DNA from: Rhinopithecus roxellana
Lineage: Eukaryota > Chordata > Mammalia > Primates > Cercopithecidae
Direction: 5' to 3'
Length of the DNA: 64,000 nucleotides
Assembly (NCBI RefSeq): GCF_007565055.1
Contig: NC_044557.1
Coordinates: forward strand, 142,860,993 to 142,924,992
A program made the position numbers and the translations under genes. Below, piece after piece: positions 35,239-47,328 of this stretch; within the stretch, counting starts at the first letter, position 1, and the number at the start of each line of letters is the position of its first letter. Under the pieces are notes generated by a model. The model was not told where the DNA came from. It saw only the letters and a program-made list of their open reading frames with translations, and made no database searches.

Positions 35239-35561
35239 CATCTTATATATATATTTTTTTGAGACGGAGTCTCGCTCTGTCGCCCAGGCTGGAGTGCAGT
35301 GGCCAGATCTCAGCTCACTGCAAGCTCCACCTCCCGGGTTTACGCCATTCTCCTGCCTCAGCCTCCCAGTAGCTGGGACTACAGGTGCCCGCCACCTCGC
35401 CCGGCTAGTTTTTTTTTTTTTGTATTTTTTAGTAAAGATGGGGTTTCACCGTGTTAGCCAGGATGGTCTCGATCTCCTGACCTCGTGATCCACCCGTCTC
35501 GGCCTCCCAAAGTGCTGGGATTACAGGCTTGAGCCACCTGCGCCTGGCCGACATCTTATAT
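35239..35561 (-). mobile_element. Young AluY-type element (cercopithecid-like) with target duplication
   Basis: Alu body 35254-35549 in reverse orientation. Target repeat catcttatat at 35239-35248 and 35552-35561. Variants 'gccacctcgcccggctagt' and 'aggcttgagccacc' are those of Old World monkey AluY. It lies about 0.85 kb upstream of the short-isoform exon. Confidence 0.9.
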
Positions 35562-36026
35562 TTTATCTAGCAAAACTTCCTGAAATGTTTTTTTTCTAAA
35601 CTTTAAAGAATTTCAATAATGGTGTTCCATGATTGTCAACTGGTAGCTTATTCACAATCAGAATCCTTCTCGATTTTTTCACTTGTTTCTGTGATTTTTT
35701 CCTGCTATTTTTCTACAGTTTTATCAAGACTTTGTTGCCTATAATCTACTGATTCTTCTCTAATGTCCTCTAAATACAAAAAAATAAACAAAAAAACACC
35801 CTCTTCTGTGTTTTCATCCTTCTCTCTTGACTTGCATGGTACCACCACAAATGTGATAATGTGGCCACTTTACACAAATCCTACACAAGAACCATATTCT
35901 GCAGCATGTCCTAAGGCCCTTCCCAAGCTGACCCCAATTTCTTTTTTCAACTTGTCCTCTACTATTTCCCTCCTACTTGAGCCACACAAATACAAGCTGG
36001 CCTCCCATGCCTTTTACGTATGTTGT

Positions 36027-36351
36027 TCCCTTTGCCACTCTTCTTTTTTATTTTGAGACAGAGTCTCATTCTATCACCCAGGCTAGAGTGCACTGGCGCG
36101 GTCTCAGCTCACTGCAACCTCCACCTCCCAGATTCAAGCAATTCTCCCAGCCTCAATCTCCCGAATAGCTGGGATTACAGGCATCTGCCACCATATCCGG
36201 CTAATTTTTGTATTTTCGTAGAGACGGGGTTTCACCATGTTGGCCAGACAGGTCTTGAACTCCTGACCTCAGGTGATCCACCAGCCTCGGCCTCCCAAAA
36301 TGCTGGGATTACAGGCGTGAGCCACCGCACCCGACCTCCCTTTGCCACTCT
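36027..36351 (-). mobile_element. AluS-like element with target duplication
   Basis: Alu body 36042-36336 in reverse orientation. 15-bp target duplication tccctttgccactct at 36027-36041 and 36337-36351. Confidence 0.95.
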
Positions 36352-36618
36352 CACTACCCTCAACGCCACCATTCCAAATTCTGTGAACTCTTAGCGCTAC
36401 CTTTTAAAAATCTCATCACTTTCACCTACCACTGTCTTGAATTCCAGTTTGAATCCTCAACACAAGGGGCAGCTGAAGGTACTCAACAGCCACCTGCTAA
36501 GAGAATGCAAGAACACAGCCATCTGCCATGTCTACTTCTTCCACTGTCTTCCATGCTATGCTATCAGTAATGGTATGTGGCACTAATTTTCCAATTTACT
36601 TACTGTAGCTAATCCTGG

Positions 36619-36765
36619 AAAGTTCTGGAATATAACTGACATCAGTAGTATACTATTGACTGTATAAAACAATATACTCAATAGTATACTGTTTTACTGT
36701 CAGTTTTCCCCAGAACTTTAATAAATAGTATACTATTGCCCATTTCATACAGGCAATAGTATACT
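36619..36765. repeat. AT-rich quasi-palindrome with two stacked hairpins
   Basis: Hairpin 1: AGTATACTATTGA (36647-36659) pairs with TCAATAGTATACT (36678-36690). It is flanked by outer arms AAAGTTCTGG...ACTGAC and GTCAGT...CCAGAACTTT. Hairpin 2: AGTATACTATTGCC (36727-36740) pairs with GGCAATAGTATACT (36752-36765). Both stems share AGTATACTATTG. Confidence 0.9.
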
Positions 36766-37339
36766 TTGAATTTAAATTTAAAAATTCTTTAAATTTTTAC
36801 GTAATTGTGGTAATAAAACTAGGACCAAAAAACAAGTTAGGCTAAGGTGTCAAAGCTCCCTGCACCACCCTGTATTTATAAAGTATACCCCGAGGGTTGT
36901 ACGTAGAAAACAACAACAGCCACCTAGTCAAGTTGACTTTTATACGTAAGTTAGGCAAAGGCAAATTAGAAGAATCTCAAGGAGAAGAAATGACTTCAGT
37001 TGCAAGTGGAATAAAAGGACCACTGGGAACAACATGACCCCTTTGCCATTCTTCATGCTAATGCACGGAAACACAGAGGACTGGAACCAGCAGACAAGAG
37101 GGTCAGCACAAACGCGCAGCTTTCAGGGCTAAAAGACTAAGTATACCATAAGCAAAAAATAAGTAAAACCCCAAATCATAAATTGTCTCTGAAAAGGGAA
37201 AGGAAAATCATTTTGGCCATCATTATCTATGGCATTTATTTCCTAGGCATTGTGGAGAGGGCACATCATCTAATTCTCAAAGAAACGTAAATGAGAAGTT
37301 ATTCAGAACAGCCATAGCACCTGCCGTGGTGCCGTAAAC

Positions 37340-37495
37340 CTAATGGGTTAATAATGGTTAGACAGTTACTATGTGGCAGACTCTGGGCTGCTTTCTAGGG
37401 ATTGAATTGTCAGTCTTATGAAACAGGCAATAGTTTAAGCCATTTTACAGACGGGAAAACTGAGGCAAGGAGCTGGACATGGTCAGTGAGACTCC
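37340..37495 (+). mobile_element. MIR element
   Basis: 'ttttacagacgggaaaactg' then 'aggcaaggagctgg', the MIR core (ttacagatgaggaaactgagg) in sense orientation. Confidence 0.65.
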
Positions 37496-37579
37496 AATGC
37501 TATACTACTTTTATAAGCTTTACTACTATCCATTTTGCTCCTGACAGTCATCTCCTGGTATGTCTGTCTTCATTGATTC

Positions 37580-38010
37580 AATGAATACGTATTTATTTCC
37601 CCATAACGTACCAGATATTTTAGGTGCTTGGTAGACTACAGTAAGCAAAACACAATTAAAAACTACCCTGGGTGGGGAGGGGAGCTAAAAATAAATACTT
37701 ATAATAAGTAAACTCTACATATTAGAAGATGACGTTTGCTCTAGAAAAAAAAATAGAGCAAATAGGGAAGAGGAACCCTAAATTGGGGATGAAGGTGGAA
37801 ACATTTTTCTACAAAGTGGTCATGGGAGGCCTCATGGAGAAGACACGAGTGGAGGAAGACGTAAAGGAGATTAGCCTTGGCCCTGTGATAAAATAACAGC
37901 ATTCCAGGCCCAGAGGCTGGAGTATGTTAGATGTGTGAGAGCAAGCAAGAAAGCCAGCGTGGCTGGGGCAGAGGCAGTGAACAGACAATACCCACAGAGC
38001 CATGGGCTTG
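37580..38010 (+). repeat. Ancient dispersed repeat (copy 1 of a family seen several times)
   Basis: 'gtcatgggaggcctcatgg' and 'cagcattccaggcccagagg', then 'agccagcgtggctggggcag', are recurrent phrases of an old mammalian repeat. The same order recurs near 43060, 53600 and 61960. I cannot name the family securely. Confidence 0.5.
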
Positions 38011-38059
38011 TGGGGTGGAGGTTCCCACATTTTCTCGATTCAGAGTCTTTAATGTGTAA

Positions 38060-38230
38060 GTTTTTTTTTTTTTTTTTTTTTTTTGAGACGGAGTCTCGCT
38101 CTGTCACCCAGGCTGGAGTGCAGTGGTGTGATCTCAGCTCACTGCAAGCTCCGCCTCCCGGGTTCACGCCATTCTCCTGCCTCAGCCTCCCCAGTAGCTG
38201 GGACTACAGGCGCCCACCACCAAGCCCGGC
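38060..38230 (-). mobile_element. 5'-truncated Alu (AluY/S-like)
   Basis: Only the 3' ~150 bp of an Alu in reverse orientation with a 24-base T-run. It stops at aagcccggc. No clear target duplication. Confidence 0.9.
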
Positions 38231-38779
38231 ACACTCCAAGGCCAAAGGAAATATATTCCATTTAGTAACAGAATAATAGTGTACAAATACTTATTAAGTT
38301 TGGACCCAACAATTTAGTCATTTGAAAAAATACATATAAATGGAAAGAAATATTATTTTTATTATTAAATAACCATGATCGCTTACTAATGGATGTGTGT
38401 ACCTCTGGGCCATATGACTTCCTAAATCTCTGATCAGACTGGACACTGCCACTCATTTTCTCATAGCACTTAATATTTATCACAATGACTGGTGAAAATC
38501 CAGCTGAAAGCTATGTCATCAAAAGGAATATAGCACAATCTGATGTTGACACTGAACTTGTCATTCACATGGTGTTTGACAGATGATGAGAAGAGCTGTG
38601 TTTCCCTTGAAATTTTAGATATCCTAAGAAATACCTGTGAGCTCACTGCAATGCCCTAGGACACCTCTGCAGAGTTTGGGAATGACTTTGTGGTTCAAAG
38701 GCCTTGTGGGCCACTGTGGAGACTGGGGTTTTTGCTCCTAGTGAAATGGTTAATATTGAAGGGTTCTGAGTGAAGATCT

Positions 38780-39130
38780 AAGATTAATTTATATTTTTAA
38801 AGGGTCACTCTAAGTATTGCTTTGAAAATAGACTGGAGGAATGCAAGCGGGGTGACCAATCAAGGGGTACTGCATGTGTCAGGGAGGAGCTAGCTTGGGT
38901 GGGAGCAGGGGCTGTAGGTCCCCGGAAGGACCTGCCGACTTGTCCTTTGGGAGGCTGAGAGGAAAAGTAGTTAAGTTTTAGGCCTGAGCAACTTCAGGGG
39001 TGGGGTTACCATCGACCAAGATACGAAAGACCAAAGTTAGCACAGGTTGTGAGGAAAAGAAGTTAGATTTTTGATGTGTTCACCTTGAGATATCCATTAG
39101 CTATCCAAGTAGGATGTGAGGACATGTGGA
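38780..39130 (+). repeat. Ancient dispersed repeat, 3' part of the same family
   Basis: 'aagggtcactctaagtattg', 'aggcctgagcaacttcaggg' and 'gatatccattagctatccaa' follow the order expected after the 37580-38010 segment. The intervening Alu and unique DNA separate them. Confidence 0.45.
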
Positions 39131-40029
39131 GATTTCAGCAAAGACACGTGCCAGGGTGCACTGCAGGGAATTCTTGGTCGCTGGCCTGCAGTGGGCCCTG
39201 GCATTCTTCTGTTTAAGGACCAAGATGATCTTGATGCACTGCCAGAGCTTTGAGTTACCCATCTAACACACGGGAAGTCACTACAGATCTAAAGAGGGGA
39301 ATAATAATCTGGCCTGGGTTTTGGTAAGATCAGTTTTGCTTGTACTGTGGAGGGAAAACTGCAGGGAGACAAATCTGAAGACAGAAAAACCAGCTACAAA
39401 AGGTATCCGAATAGTACGGTCAAGAGACGAGAAACCAAATTGCGAGTCTGTGTGAATATGAAGGAAAAGCCTGCTCTGAAAGCTATTTAGAAGTTAAAAT
39501 GGAAAAACAGGGTGAGTGGCTTAAGAAGTGCATGGAGCTATGTTCAGAGGGTGGGTGCAAGACTAATCCTGGTGGAAGGTGATGCCACCAAACAAGAGAA
39601 TGAACACCAGAGGAAGAAGAGGGAATGGGTAACAGTGTGTGCACTTGGAAAGAAACAAGCACTTGTGGAAGACCAGGAGTTTGGTTCAAAGGAACAGTAG
39701 GTATAAGGTGCCCACAGGTTAAGCAGGCAGAGCTGTCTGGTAGCAACAGCAACCATCCCCTATCTGCAAGAATTCAGTAGAGGTGAAGTAGTCACCCTTA
39801 TGTTGGTGAAGGGAATCAGCTGGGAGAGGCTAGAGTTTGCTCAGCATGACCAAAAAGCACCGAAGTGTGCCAAAGAAATACGTCTAATAGCAGGGTATTC
39901 ATTTGAATTCGACTACAGCAGAAGAATCCGGGGGTCTCTCTTCATTCGTTAAGGAAAGTCTACCTGCGAGTGTTCAGTTTGCCAGCAAGTAATGATTATT
40001 AATTTAGAAGATGCCAAAAGCACTCATCT
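39131..40029. other. Intron with weak ancient-repeat similarity
   Basis: 39290-39480 resembles the same ancient family ('cagggagacaaatctgaaga'). No exon seen. Confidence 0.4.
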
Positions 40030-40260
40030 GCTGGAGAACTCCAGTCAGACCGCCCAAGTTCAAACACTGGCTCCTGTGGTCACCAGCTGTGGGACGTTAG
40101 GTAGGTAAGGTCATTATTCTCTGTAAACCTTAAGGTTTTTAGCTATAAAACACATAATAGTATCATATTCACAAGCCGTTATGAAGATCAGATGAGAAGA
40201 TTCATGTACGATGCTTGGCATGTAAGATGTCTGGCACACGGTGAACAATAAACGTCTGCT
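40030..40260 (-). mobile_element. MIR element
   Basis: 'caccagctgtgggacgtta' and 'cttggcatgtaagatgtctg' fit reverse-orientation MIR ('tagctgtgtgaccttggg ... cctggcacat'). Diverged. Confidence 0.5.
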
Positions 40261-41737
40261 CCTATCACCAGATCCGTCTTCGTCACCACCGCCACCAGCA
40301 TCATTAAGGTTATGATGATGACATGAGATAATACATGACAGCAATTTATTAAATATAAATCTCCATACAAATGTTAGTTAGTGCCCGGTAGGAATACTTC
40401 AGGACAAATGCCTCAAATGAACCTGTTTTCAACATTTACATAGAATACATTCCCTGGAAGGGACAGCCTCTGATGATTTAAGACTCTTTATAAAGGAAAC
40501 ACACAAAACCTCATTATTATAACTCCTAACAGCTATTTCTCTGTTCAGCACAGAAGACAAAATTCAGGCTTCACCAATAAAAAATTTTAGTAAAGCATCA
40601 CATAAAGATTCTGCCCCCAGCCCCACCCACAGCATACCTTTCAAGTCTCACTCCTTTTTCTCAGTCTTGCCTTCAGTATTCCAGCAGAGGGCACCCACGT
40701 GCAAGGCAGTGCCATGGAAACTGACCCAAACTCACTGTATTAGTGTGGAGTCTGCATTCGCTCCTGAGGCACTGCCTTCCAACATAACAACTGTACTTTT
40801 CACCCATGAAGGGGTTCAAACATTTCTAGGGGCATGATGTGGGTTTTCACTTTCTGTCGTTTTAGTTGTTTTGTTTTGTTTTTTCCTATACTAAGGTGCT
40901 GCTCTTGGATAGCTCTCACATGAGAATGTGATATGTGCAATATTATCAAGTAAAGGTTAATAAACCCATATTATAACCATTTCAAACGAATAATTTGCAA
41001 AGAAACTTACTGGATGTCCAACTTTAGAAATAAAAGTTTTAAAAATGATGCAAACACATGTGTACACTCATTATTTGCACAGATGCTTCTTTGTGCAAAG
41101 TAGGATCAGTGAGCCCCAATTCCGGTGGACAAGAAAGGAAGAATGACTCACAGTCTGACCAACTCATTTTTCTGGAGTGTTCTTAAGATGCCATTGGACA
41201 TTCTCTTCTGTCCGCATTTTTGTCAGGTTGAATTAGTATCAGTGTACATACAGTAGACATCGGAAGCTGGGCAGCAAAAAAAGATACGAAGTAGCCGGCA
41301 GAAGGTGGTCCGGGACTGGTCAGGGAAGGAATGCAGGACCTCTGACTAACTTAACTGGCAACAGATAAGAAGTAGACACTCCGTATGTGGATAAGAACTA
41401 CAATTTTCATATCTTAAACAGTTTGTTTAGTGTTTATGTTAAAGAGTTGGGTAACTACACCACTAGTCCTTAGAATACTCGCTTCCTGTCTAGCACACAG
41501 GTAAAATATACTTACAAATATGAATTTAATTTGATCCAATACTCTCCTTTGTTGATTAGGTAATAAATGCTACAATTTAGCCAGGGGACATGACAGAAGT
41601 TCTGGCCTCCCATTGCTCCCACTCCCTTTTCTCTTCTAACTCTTCCATCTTCTGGGATACAAGAGGCTGAACAAATATTTTCTACAGTTATTGGTTATGT
41701 TATGTCCAAATTTTACCATCTCTATGGGTACATTCTA
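40261..41737. other. Intron, single-copy DNA
   Basis: No exon or clear repeat recognised. Confidence 0.5.
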
Positions 41738-42078
41738 CCCTTTCTTCAAATTCCTTTTTTGGGGGGGAGTGGGGGCGGGGGGGATAGAGTCTCGCTGTGT
41801 CACCCAGGCTGGAGTGCAGTGGCGTGATCTCGGCTCACTGCAATCCCACCTCCAGGGTTCAAGCAATCCTCCTGCCTCAGACTCTCGAGTAGCTGAGATT
41901 ACAGGTGCGCACCACCATGCCTGGCTGATTTTTTTGTATTTTTAGTAGAGATAGAGTTTCACCATGTTGGCCAGGTTGGTCTCGAACTCCTGGCTTCAAG
42001 TGATCCGTCCCCCTCGGCCTCCCAAAGTGCTGGGATCACAAGAGGGAGCCACTGCGCCCAGCCCCTTTCTTCAAATTC
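41738..42078 (-). mobile_element. AluS-like element with target duplication and G-rich tail boundary
   Basis: Target duplication ccctttcttcaaattc at 41738-41753 and 42063-42078. The Alu body is in reverse orientation. Instead of the usual T-run plus gagac, the tail junction contains a G-rich block at 41761-41783. Confidence 0.95.
41761..41783 (+). repeat. G-rich tract with quadruplex potential
   Basis: ggggggg-agt-ggggg-c-ggggggg: runs of seven, five and seven G separated by three and one bases. It occupies the Alu tail/3' end, where the consensus has T-run plus gagacggagtc. Confidence 0.85.
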
Positions 42079-42659
42079 TTACGACACCTTTTCCACTGTC
42101 CTATAGCACACGCATTGCTGTGTTTCTCTCTGGCGTGCTTGGAACTGCGTATCTGTTCTGCAGTGTCCCTCTCCTGCTGACACACTCACTGAAGACATGG
42201 TCGTACAGTCACACCTTGCACATACCTTCTGCTTTATTTTCATGCACACTACAAGCAGTTTCTACAACAGCAGCCTGACAACATATCCTCTCTACACTGA
42301 GTTTTCCCCTAAGTGCTACCTGCTACAACTACACTGAAAGCTGCTCTATGCGATTTAGGGAAGGTTTCTTGGATTCACTTAATTTTGTGTGCAATTTTAA
42401 AAAGGAAAAAAATTAGCACCCTGCCAAGAATACAAGCAGTAAGACCCTTCCCTTAGGAAATACACTGCTATCTCTGTCACTTCCTGCTTTCATCTCTTTA
42501 AAATATTCCAGCTCCTCTGAAGACAGATCCAAGGAGTCATCTTCATCTGTGGCTATGGGATTAAGAGGGGACTTTTCTACTCTTTACTACTCAATATGAA
42601 TGAATTAGTAATAATATCAATAAATATTTTGTCTTAACTTATTTTTATGAAGAATTCCC

Positions 42660-42880
42660 GAATGTTTACTCTGCTTCATACACTATGTTAAGCACTTTAT
42701 ATTAACTCAGTTAATGCCCTTGACCCTATGATAGGTACTTCCATCATTCCCATCTTACAGAAAAGGAAACTGAGGTATGGTACAGTTAAATAACTTTCCC
42801 ATGACCATCCTGCCAGTATGAGGTAAAGCTGGGACTGGAGTTCAGCACGGGCGGTTGCAGTTGTGCGTTCAGGCTCTTAA
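42660..42880 (+). mobile_element. MIR element
   Basis: 'acagaaaaggaaactgagg' followed by 'gcccatcctgccagt'-like text and 'agctgggactggagttcagc', the MIR core in sense orientation with its upstream 'ttaagcactttatattaact'. Confidence 0.75.
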
Positions 42881-43059
42881 CTAACATGCTATGTGGTTTT
42901 CTACGCTATATTACTATAGGTTATACTGCACGCATAACTTCGGTGTATACAGGAACAAACACTTCTACCTTTTAGAGGACATCTGTATGATTATATGTGT
43001 TTAGTATGGTTGCATAATTAAGTATACACAACCAAACCTGCACAAATTTTCTCTCCAAT

Positions 43060-43610
43060 TATTCATTAAAACACCGACTACGTGCCAGCACATTTCTAAG
43101 TGCTAGGGGTACAGCCTTGCCCTTGTGGACTTTTACCTTCTAATAAGAGAGAGAAACAATAAAATAGATGAAAAGTTTTCCCTCTGTTCCTACCTTTCAC
43201 CCTCCCACAAATATCTGAATATGTTACGACTCACACACTGTTCCAGGTAACTACTAGGTGTAATAAAGCATCAACAGACAAAAGTCCTTGCTTTCATGGC
43301 GTTTACATTCAGACAGTGACATTCTTAAGTGCCTCGGAGACAAATATAACCAGATATGCAAGAGGGGAAGGAGAGGTTGCTATTTTATTCACGGCACTCA
43401 GAAAGTACCATGTGAGTAGAAAATAGAAGTAAGTGAGGATATGGCTTTGCAAGGTATCTTCAGATCATTTCAAACAAATGGAGGCCTGGGCAGGAAGGCG
43501 TTTGGTAAGTTTCAGGGACAGCTCAGAGGAGCCTCCATGGCTGGAGAGGAGTGAGCAAGGGGAAGAGGAGTTAAAGAGGTCCCAGAGGAAGGCCTGAATT
43601 CACTTGCAAT
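43060..43610 (+). repeat. Ancient dispersed repeat (copy 2 of the family)
   Basis: 'gtgccagcacatttctaagt', 'gctaggggtacagccttgcc', 'agcctccatggctggagagg' and 'ggggaagaggagttaaagag' follow the family order. A second start-like piece at 43240-43330 suggests a partial tandem arrangement. Confidence 0.5.
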
Positions 43611-44405
43611 TTCAAAGTAGTCAATCACTCGGAAGCTTCAAAATTAACTGCCAATTCTCCAACATCCACGATCGGAGAAGGTACAATTTACAAACGGTTA
43701 TTAGTATCACACATATACTTTAGACACAAGTTAGCTTCCGAAGTTCGTGCGCTGTTTCTCAGTTCCTCCTCTAATTCTGCAGTACCTCTCCATGACCATC
43801 ACATCATCCAAGGGTCCAGACTCCATCAATCACCTAATTCATCCTGTAGGTCATGGATTCAGAGTATCCTCTCCCCAGCACTGTGCCCCAAGGGCTAGTC
43901 TGTGATTTTTTCTAAGGCTGAATCCTTATCTTAATGAAATTTGTACCACAGCACCTTGGACAATGGCTGGGATTTAACATATGCTCAGTACAACTGTCCT
44001 AAATCAAACTGTAGGAAGCTTAAAGGAAAAGTCTAATGACTGTGTACTCGTCTCAATGCAGCTATCAACTTGAGTGGAAGATGCCCAAAAGCAATAATTC
44101 AAATGCTTTCTTTCATGAATCTGTATACAAAGCTGAGAGTTTCTGAGTTGTATTGTAAGCAATTACCATATTATGGAATCTAGAGACTCTGATCAGTGGA
44201 AATCATTTGCCAATGAACTCTCTTTAGGTTGCACATCTTTTAATGGTTATCCCTTATTGTTCCCAAATGGGGAGCAAAGTGAAAAAGTGGCAAAATCAAA
44301 GTGGACAGAATGCAGGGATGAAGAGGGGAAGGTCTTCAGCTCTTAATATCTAACCTAAGAAAACGAAAGCCATGATTACTAAATAGATGATATGCATTAG
44401 GTTTT
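43611..44405. other. Intron, single-copy DNA
   Basis: No exon or clear repeat recognised. Confidence 0.5.
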
Positions 44406-44412
44406 TCGTTTC

Positions 44413-44707
44413 TGTTTTTGATTTTTTTGAGACTGAGTCTCACTCTGTTACCCAGGCTTGAGTGCAGTGGCATGATCTCTGCTCACTGCAAACTCCGCCT
44501 CCTGGGTTCAAGCGATTCTCCCACCTCAGCCTCCCTAGCACAGCTGGGACTACAGGTACCCGCCACCACGCCTCACTCATTTTTTTTAGTAGAGAAGGGG
44601 TTTTGCCATGTTGGCCAGTCTGGTCTCGAACTCCTGACCTCTGGTGATCCACCCACCTCGGCCTCCCAAAATGCTTGGATTACAGACGTGAGCCACTGCG
44701 TCCAGCC
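44413..44707 (-). mobile_element. Alu element (AluS-like)
   Basis: Reverse-orientation Alu from tttttttgagactgagtctc to gcgtccagcc. It lacks the usual 'taatttttgtattt' block (it reads 'cactcattttttttagtaga'), a small internal deletion. Confidence 0.95.
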
Positions 44708-45494
44708 TACATCAGCTTTTTGAAAGAAAAGTATCATTGTCAGTTTCGAAGCTTTGCATGCGCCTTAGGCATTACTTTTAAACTAGTTTTTCCTTCTCTT
44801 CATTTATCACATTCTAAAATAGTTACCACATTTTTAGGGAGCTATACATGACCTTACTTTGCCATTTGATTTCACACTAGCACCTCCTAAAACCAAGCTA
44901 CCTGTAAGGCGAGGAGGGTGAGCCCCGTGTTCTTTAATGTGAATTAGACGTTATCTGCCTTCTAACTCGACCTGAAAGTGTTTGGTATTTTAAGACTGAA
45001 ATCATGGCACTTTGGAGGTAAAAAGTTCAGTGACATAAGCTGGAACAGATTCAGTTATTGGGCACAAGACAGGACAACCTGCTCTGCAAATAAGATGAGA
45101 ATTAAAGAGACCCAATAGACAGCAAATTTAGTGAACAATGTCCTCTCCCCCACCACCCCCAAAAAAGGAAAGAAAGAATGAAGAGTCTTTAAAATCAGAT
45201 GGGAAGAAAAACATTGCATTTTCTGGCTTTCTAAAGTGTGACGAGGCCTTTACATTTATTATCTTATGTTAGTGACAGTCAGAACCTCCCAGCAGACTGT
45301 TAGAGTAAATTTTAAAAAGGAATCCCCCGGACAGATGAATGGGGGCAGAGGGGTTGGGCATCCCTGTCAGGGCTCACAGGTAAACAAGCAGAATTCAGGG
45401 CATGTCAGCCTGTTACATCAAAGACCCCTGAAGTGCTCCAGAGGAATTGTGGAGTAAGCTGGACAAGCACCTACCTCTAGGCCACAAGGACTTT

Positions 45495-45618
45495 AGAAAG
45501 CGAGCTGCACTGAACTGAGATCATGCCACTGCATTCTAGCTGGGCGACACAGCGAGACTCTGTCTCAAAAAAAAAAAAAAAAAAAAAAAAAATAGAAAGG
45601 AAAAGAAAGCGAGCTGCA
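45495..45618 (+). mobile_element. Severely 5'-truncated Alu with perfect target duplication
   Basis: Only the last ~60 bp of the Alu right arm (tgagatcatgccactgc ... gtctc) plus poly(A) was inserted. Flanked by perfect 15-bp repeats agaaagcgagctgca at 45495-45509 and 45604-45618. Confidence 0.95.
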
Positions 45619-46139
45619 GAACTTCCCAGCAATAGACCACCTAATGATTGTTCACGTGAAAACAACTGGTGTCCAGAGACAGAACTCCTGACTCCAAATC
45701 CAACGCTTTTTGTCCACTGCACCACTGTCTAGAGCAGAGATGACAAGGTAAATAGCTGTTGACAAAGCTGGCCTTCCCAGAGGGTAAGTTTGGTCAACAA
45801 ATACACCTTGACAAGTATTTTTCAAGCAAACTAAAAAAGACAGAGTCTAAGGGAGAGGACAAAGTGACAGGCAGCACAAACCAGCTTGAAGCACCAAAAA
45901 GAATCCTTCGGAACCAGATCATGAGCCTTCCTATGAAGGGAGGGGATGAGGCCAGAATCAGCCAGAGATGCTACTCAATAGAAACAAAAAAAGTCCTCCC
46001 CCAACTCTTCCCCTGAAACTTTCAAGAGGGATAAGGCAAAAGTGCTGTTTTTGGCAAAACTATGTAAATACAAATTCATATTATATTTCATTAGTTCCTA
46101 GACACACGTTTTTCATATTTTAAAGTCCTTAAAATTAGA

Positions 46140-46440
46140 ATTTTTTTTTTTTTTTTAAGATGGAGTTTCACTCTGTCACCAAGGCCAGACAGAGTGCAGT
46201 GGCGTGATCTTGGCTCACTGCAACCTCCACCTCCCGGGTTCAAGTGATTTTCCTACCTCAGCCTGCTGAGTAGCTGGGATTACAGGTATCCACCATGACC
46301 CCAGGCTAATTTTTGTATTTTCACTAGCGATAGGGTTTCACCATGTTGGCCAGGATGGTCTTGATCTCCTGACCTTGTGATCGACCCACCTCGGCCTCCC
46401 AAAGTACTGGGATTATAGGCATGAGGCACCGTGCCCAGCC
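46140..46440 (-). mobile_element. Alu element (AluS-like)
   Basis: Full-length reverse-orientation Alu from a T-run and aagatggagtttcactctgt to gtgcccagcc. An 8-bp extra segment (aaggccagacagagtgcag) interrupts the usual 'ccaggctggagtgcag'. Confidence 0.95.
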
Positions 46441-46737
46441 AGAATGGTTTTCTTATGCATCAACCAGTGTGAACCCCGGCAGCCAGGTGGCTATCGGATG
46501 TTTATTACCTGTGCACAATGCAAAATTATACTGTTGGTTTAATCTTGATTTAACTGATGTTTACAGGGTCTTCAAAAAGATCACGCTATAAAAGATACTG
46601 AGACAAAAGTATTATTTATGTAGACAAGCACTGAGAACATGCCAAAGTAATTTTTATGTAAACATCTGTAAGTTTAAGAATTACTAGAAACTCCAAGAAA
46701 ATGCACTGTGCTATAGTTAATTGCTGGCATTTTTTTC

Positions 46738-46762
46738 CCTTTTTTTTTTTTTTTTTTTTTTG
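46738..46762. repeat. Poly(T) tract
   Basis: Homopolymer run of over 20 T. No Alu attached, so it is either an isolated expansion or the relic of a retroposon tail. Confidence 0.95.
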
Positions 46763-46950
46763 GTTTTGTATTTAATGCCTTCATTTTCTCCAAGGGGAAT
46801 GGCATAGTCTTTTCTGATAGTACCAGAAAATATTTTAAAATATACTTTTAAATATGTAGAATATAAAATATAAAAAAATTAAGATATTGACTTATCTCCC
46901 AATCAATAGTATCTTAGATTCAGAAAGTTCTATGTTGTTTGTTTTCACTA

Positions 46951-47300
46951 CTACTGTCATCCCTTGGTATCTGTGGGGTACTGGTTCCAGGACCTTCCCA
47001 CACCAATACCAAAATCCACGGATGTTTAAGTCCCTGACATAAACTGGCACTTAATATTTAAATATAACCTATATACACCCTCCCGTATAGTTTAAGTTGT
47101 CTCTACGCTACTCTTAATAACTAGACAATGCAAATGCTATGTTGATAATTGTTATGCTGCATTGTTTAGGGAATGACAAGAAAAAAATATGTACATCCTC
47201 AGTATAGATGAAACCATTTTTTTTTAAAAGTATTATCGATTTCCAGTTGGTGGAATCCGCCAATGTGAAACCCACATATAAAAAGGTCTGGCTGTATCCA
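46951..47300 (+). mobile_element. MER2-type (Tigger-related) DNA transposon
   Basis: Starts 'ctgtcatcccttggtatctg' and ends 'aaggtctggctgta', inverted ends of MER2. 'actggttccaggaccttcc' and 'caatgcaaatgctatg' are family text also found at 63101-63450. Confidence 0.85.
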
Positions 47301-47328
47301 GTTGTCTTAAACTTCAGTGACATTGAAT

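Noticed and set aside
37871..38276. Two overlapping 98- and 113-codon frames on opposite strands
   Set aside because: Both derive from the truncated Alu at 38060-38230 and an ancient repeat next to it.
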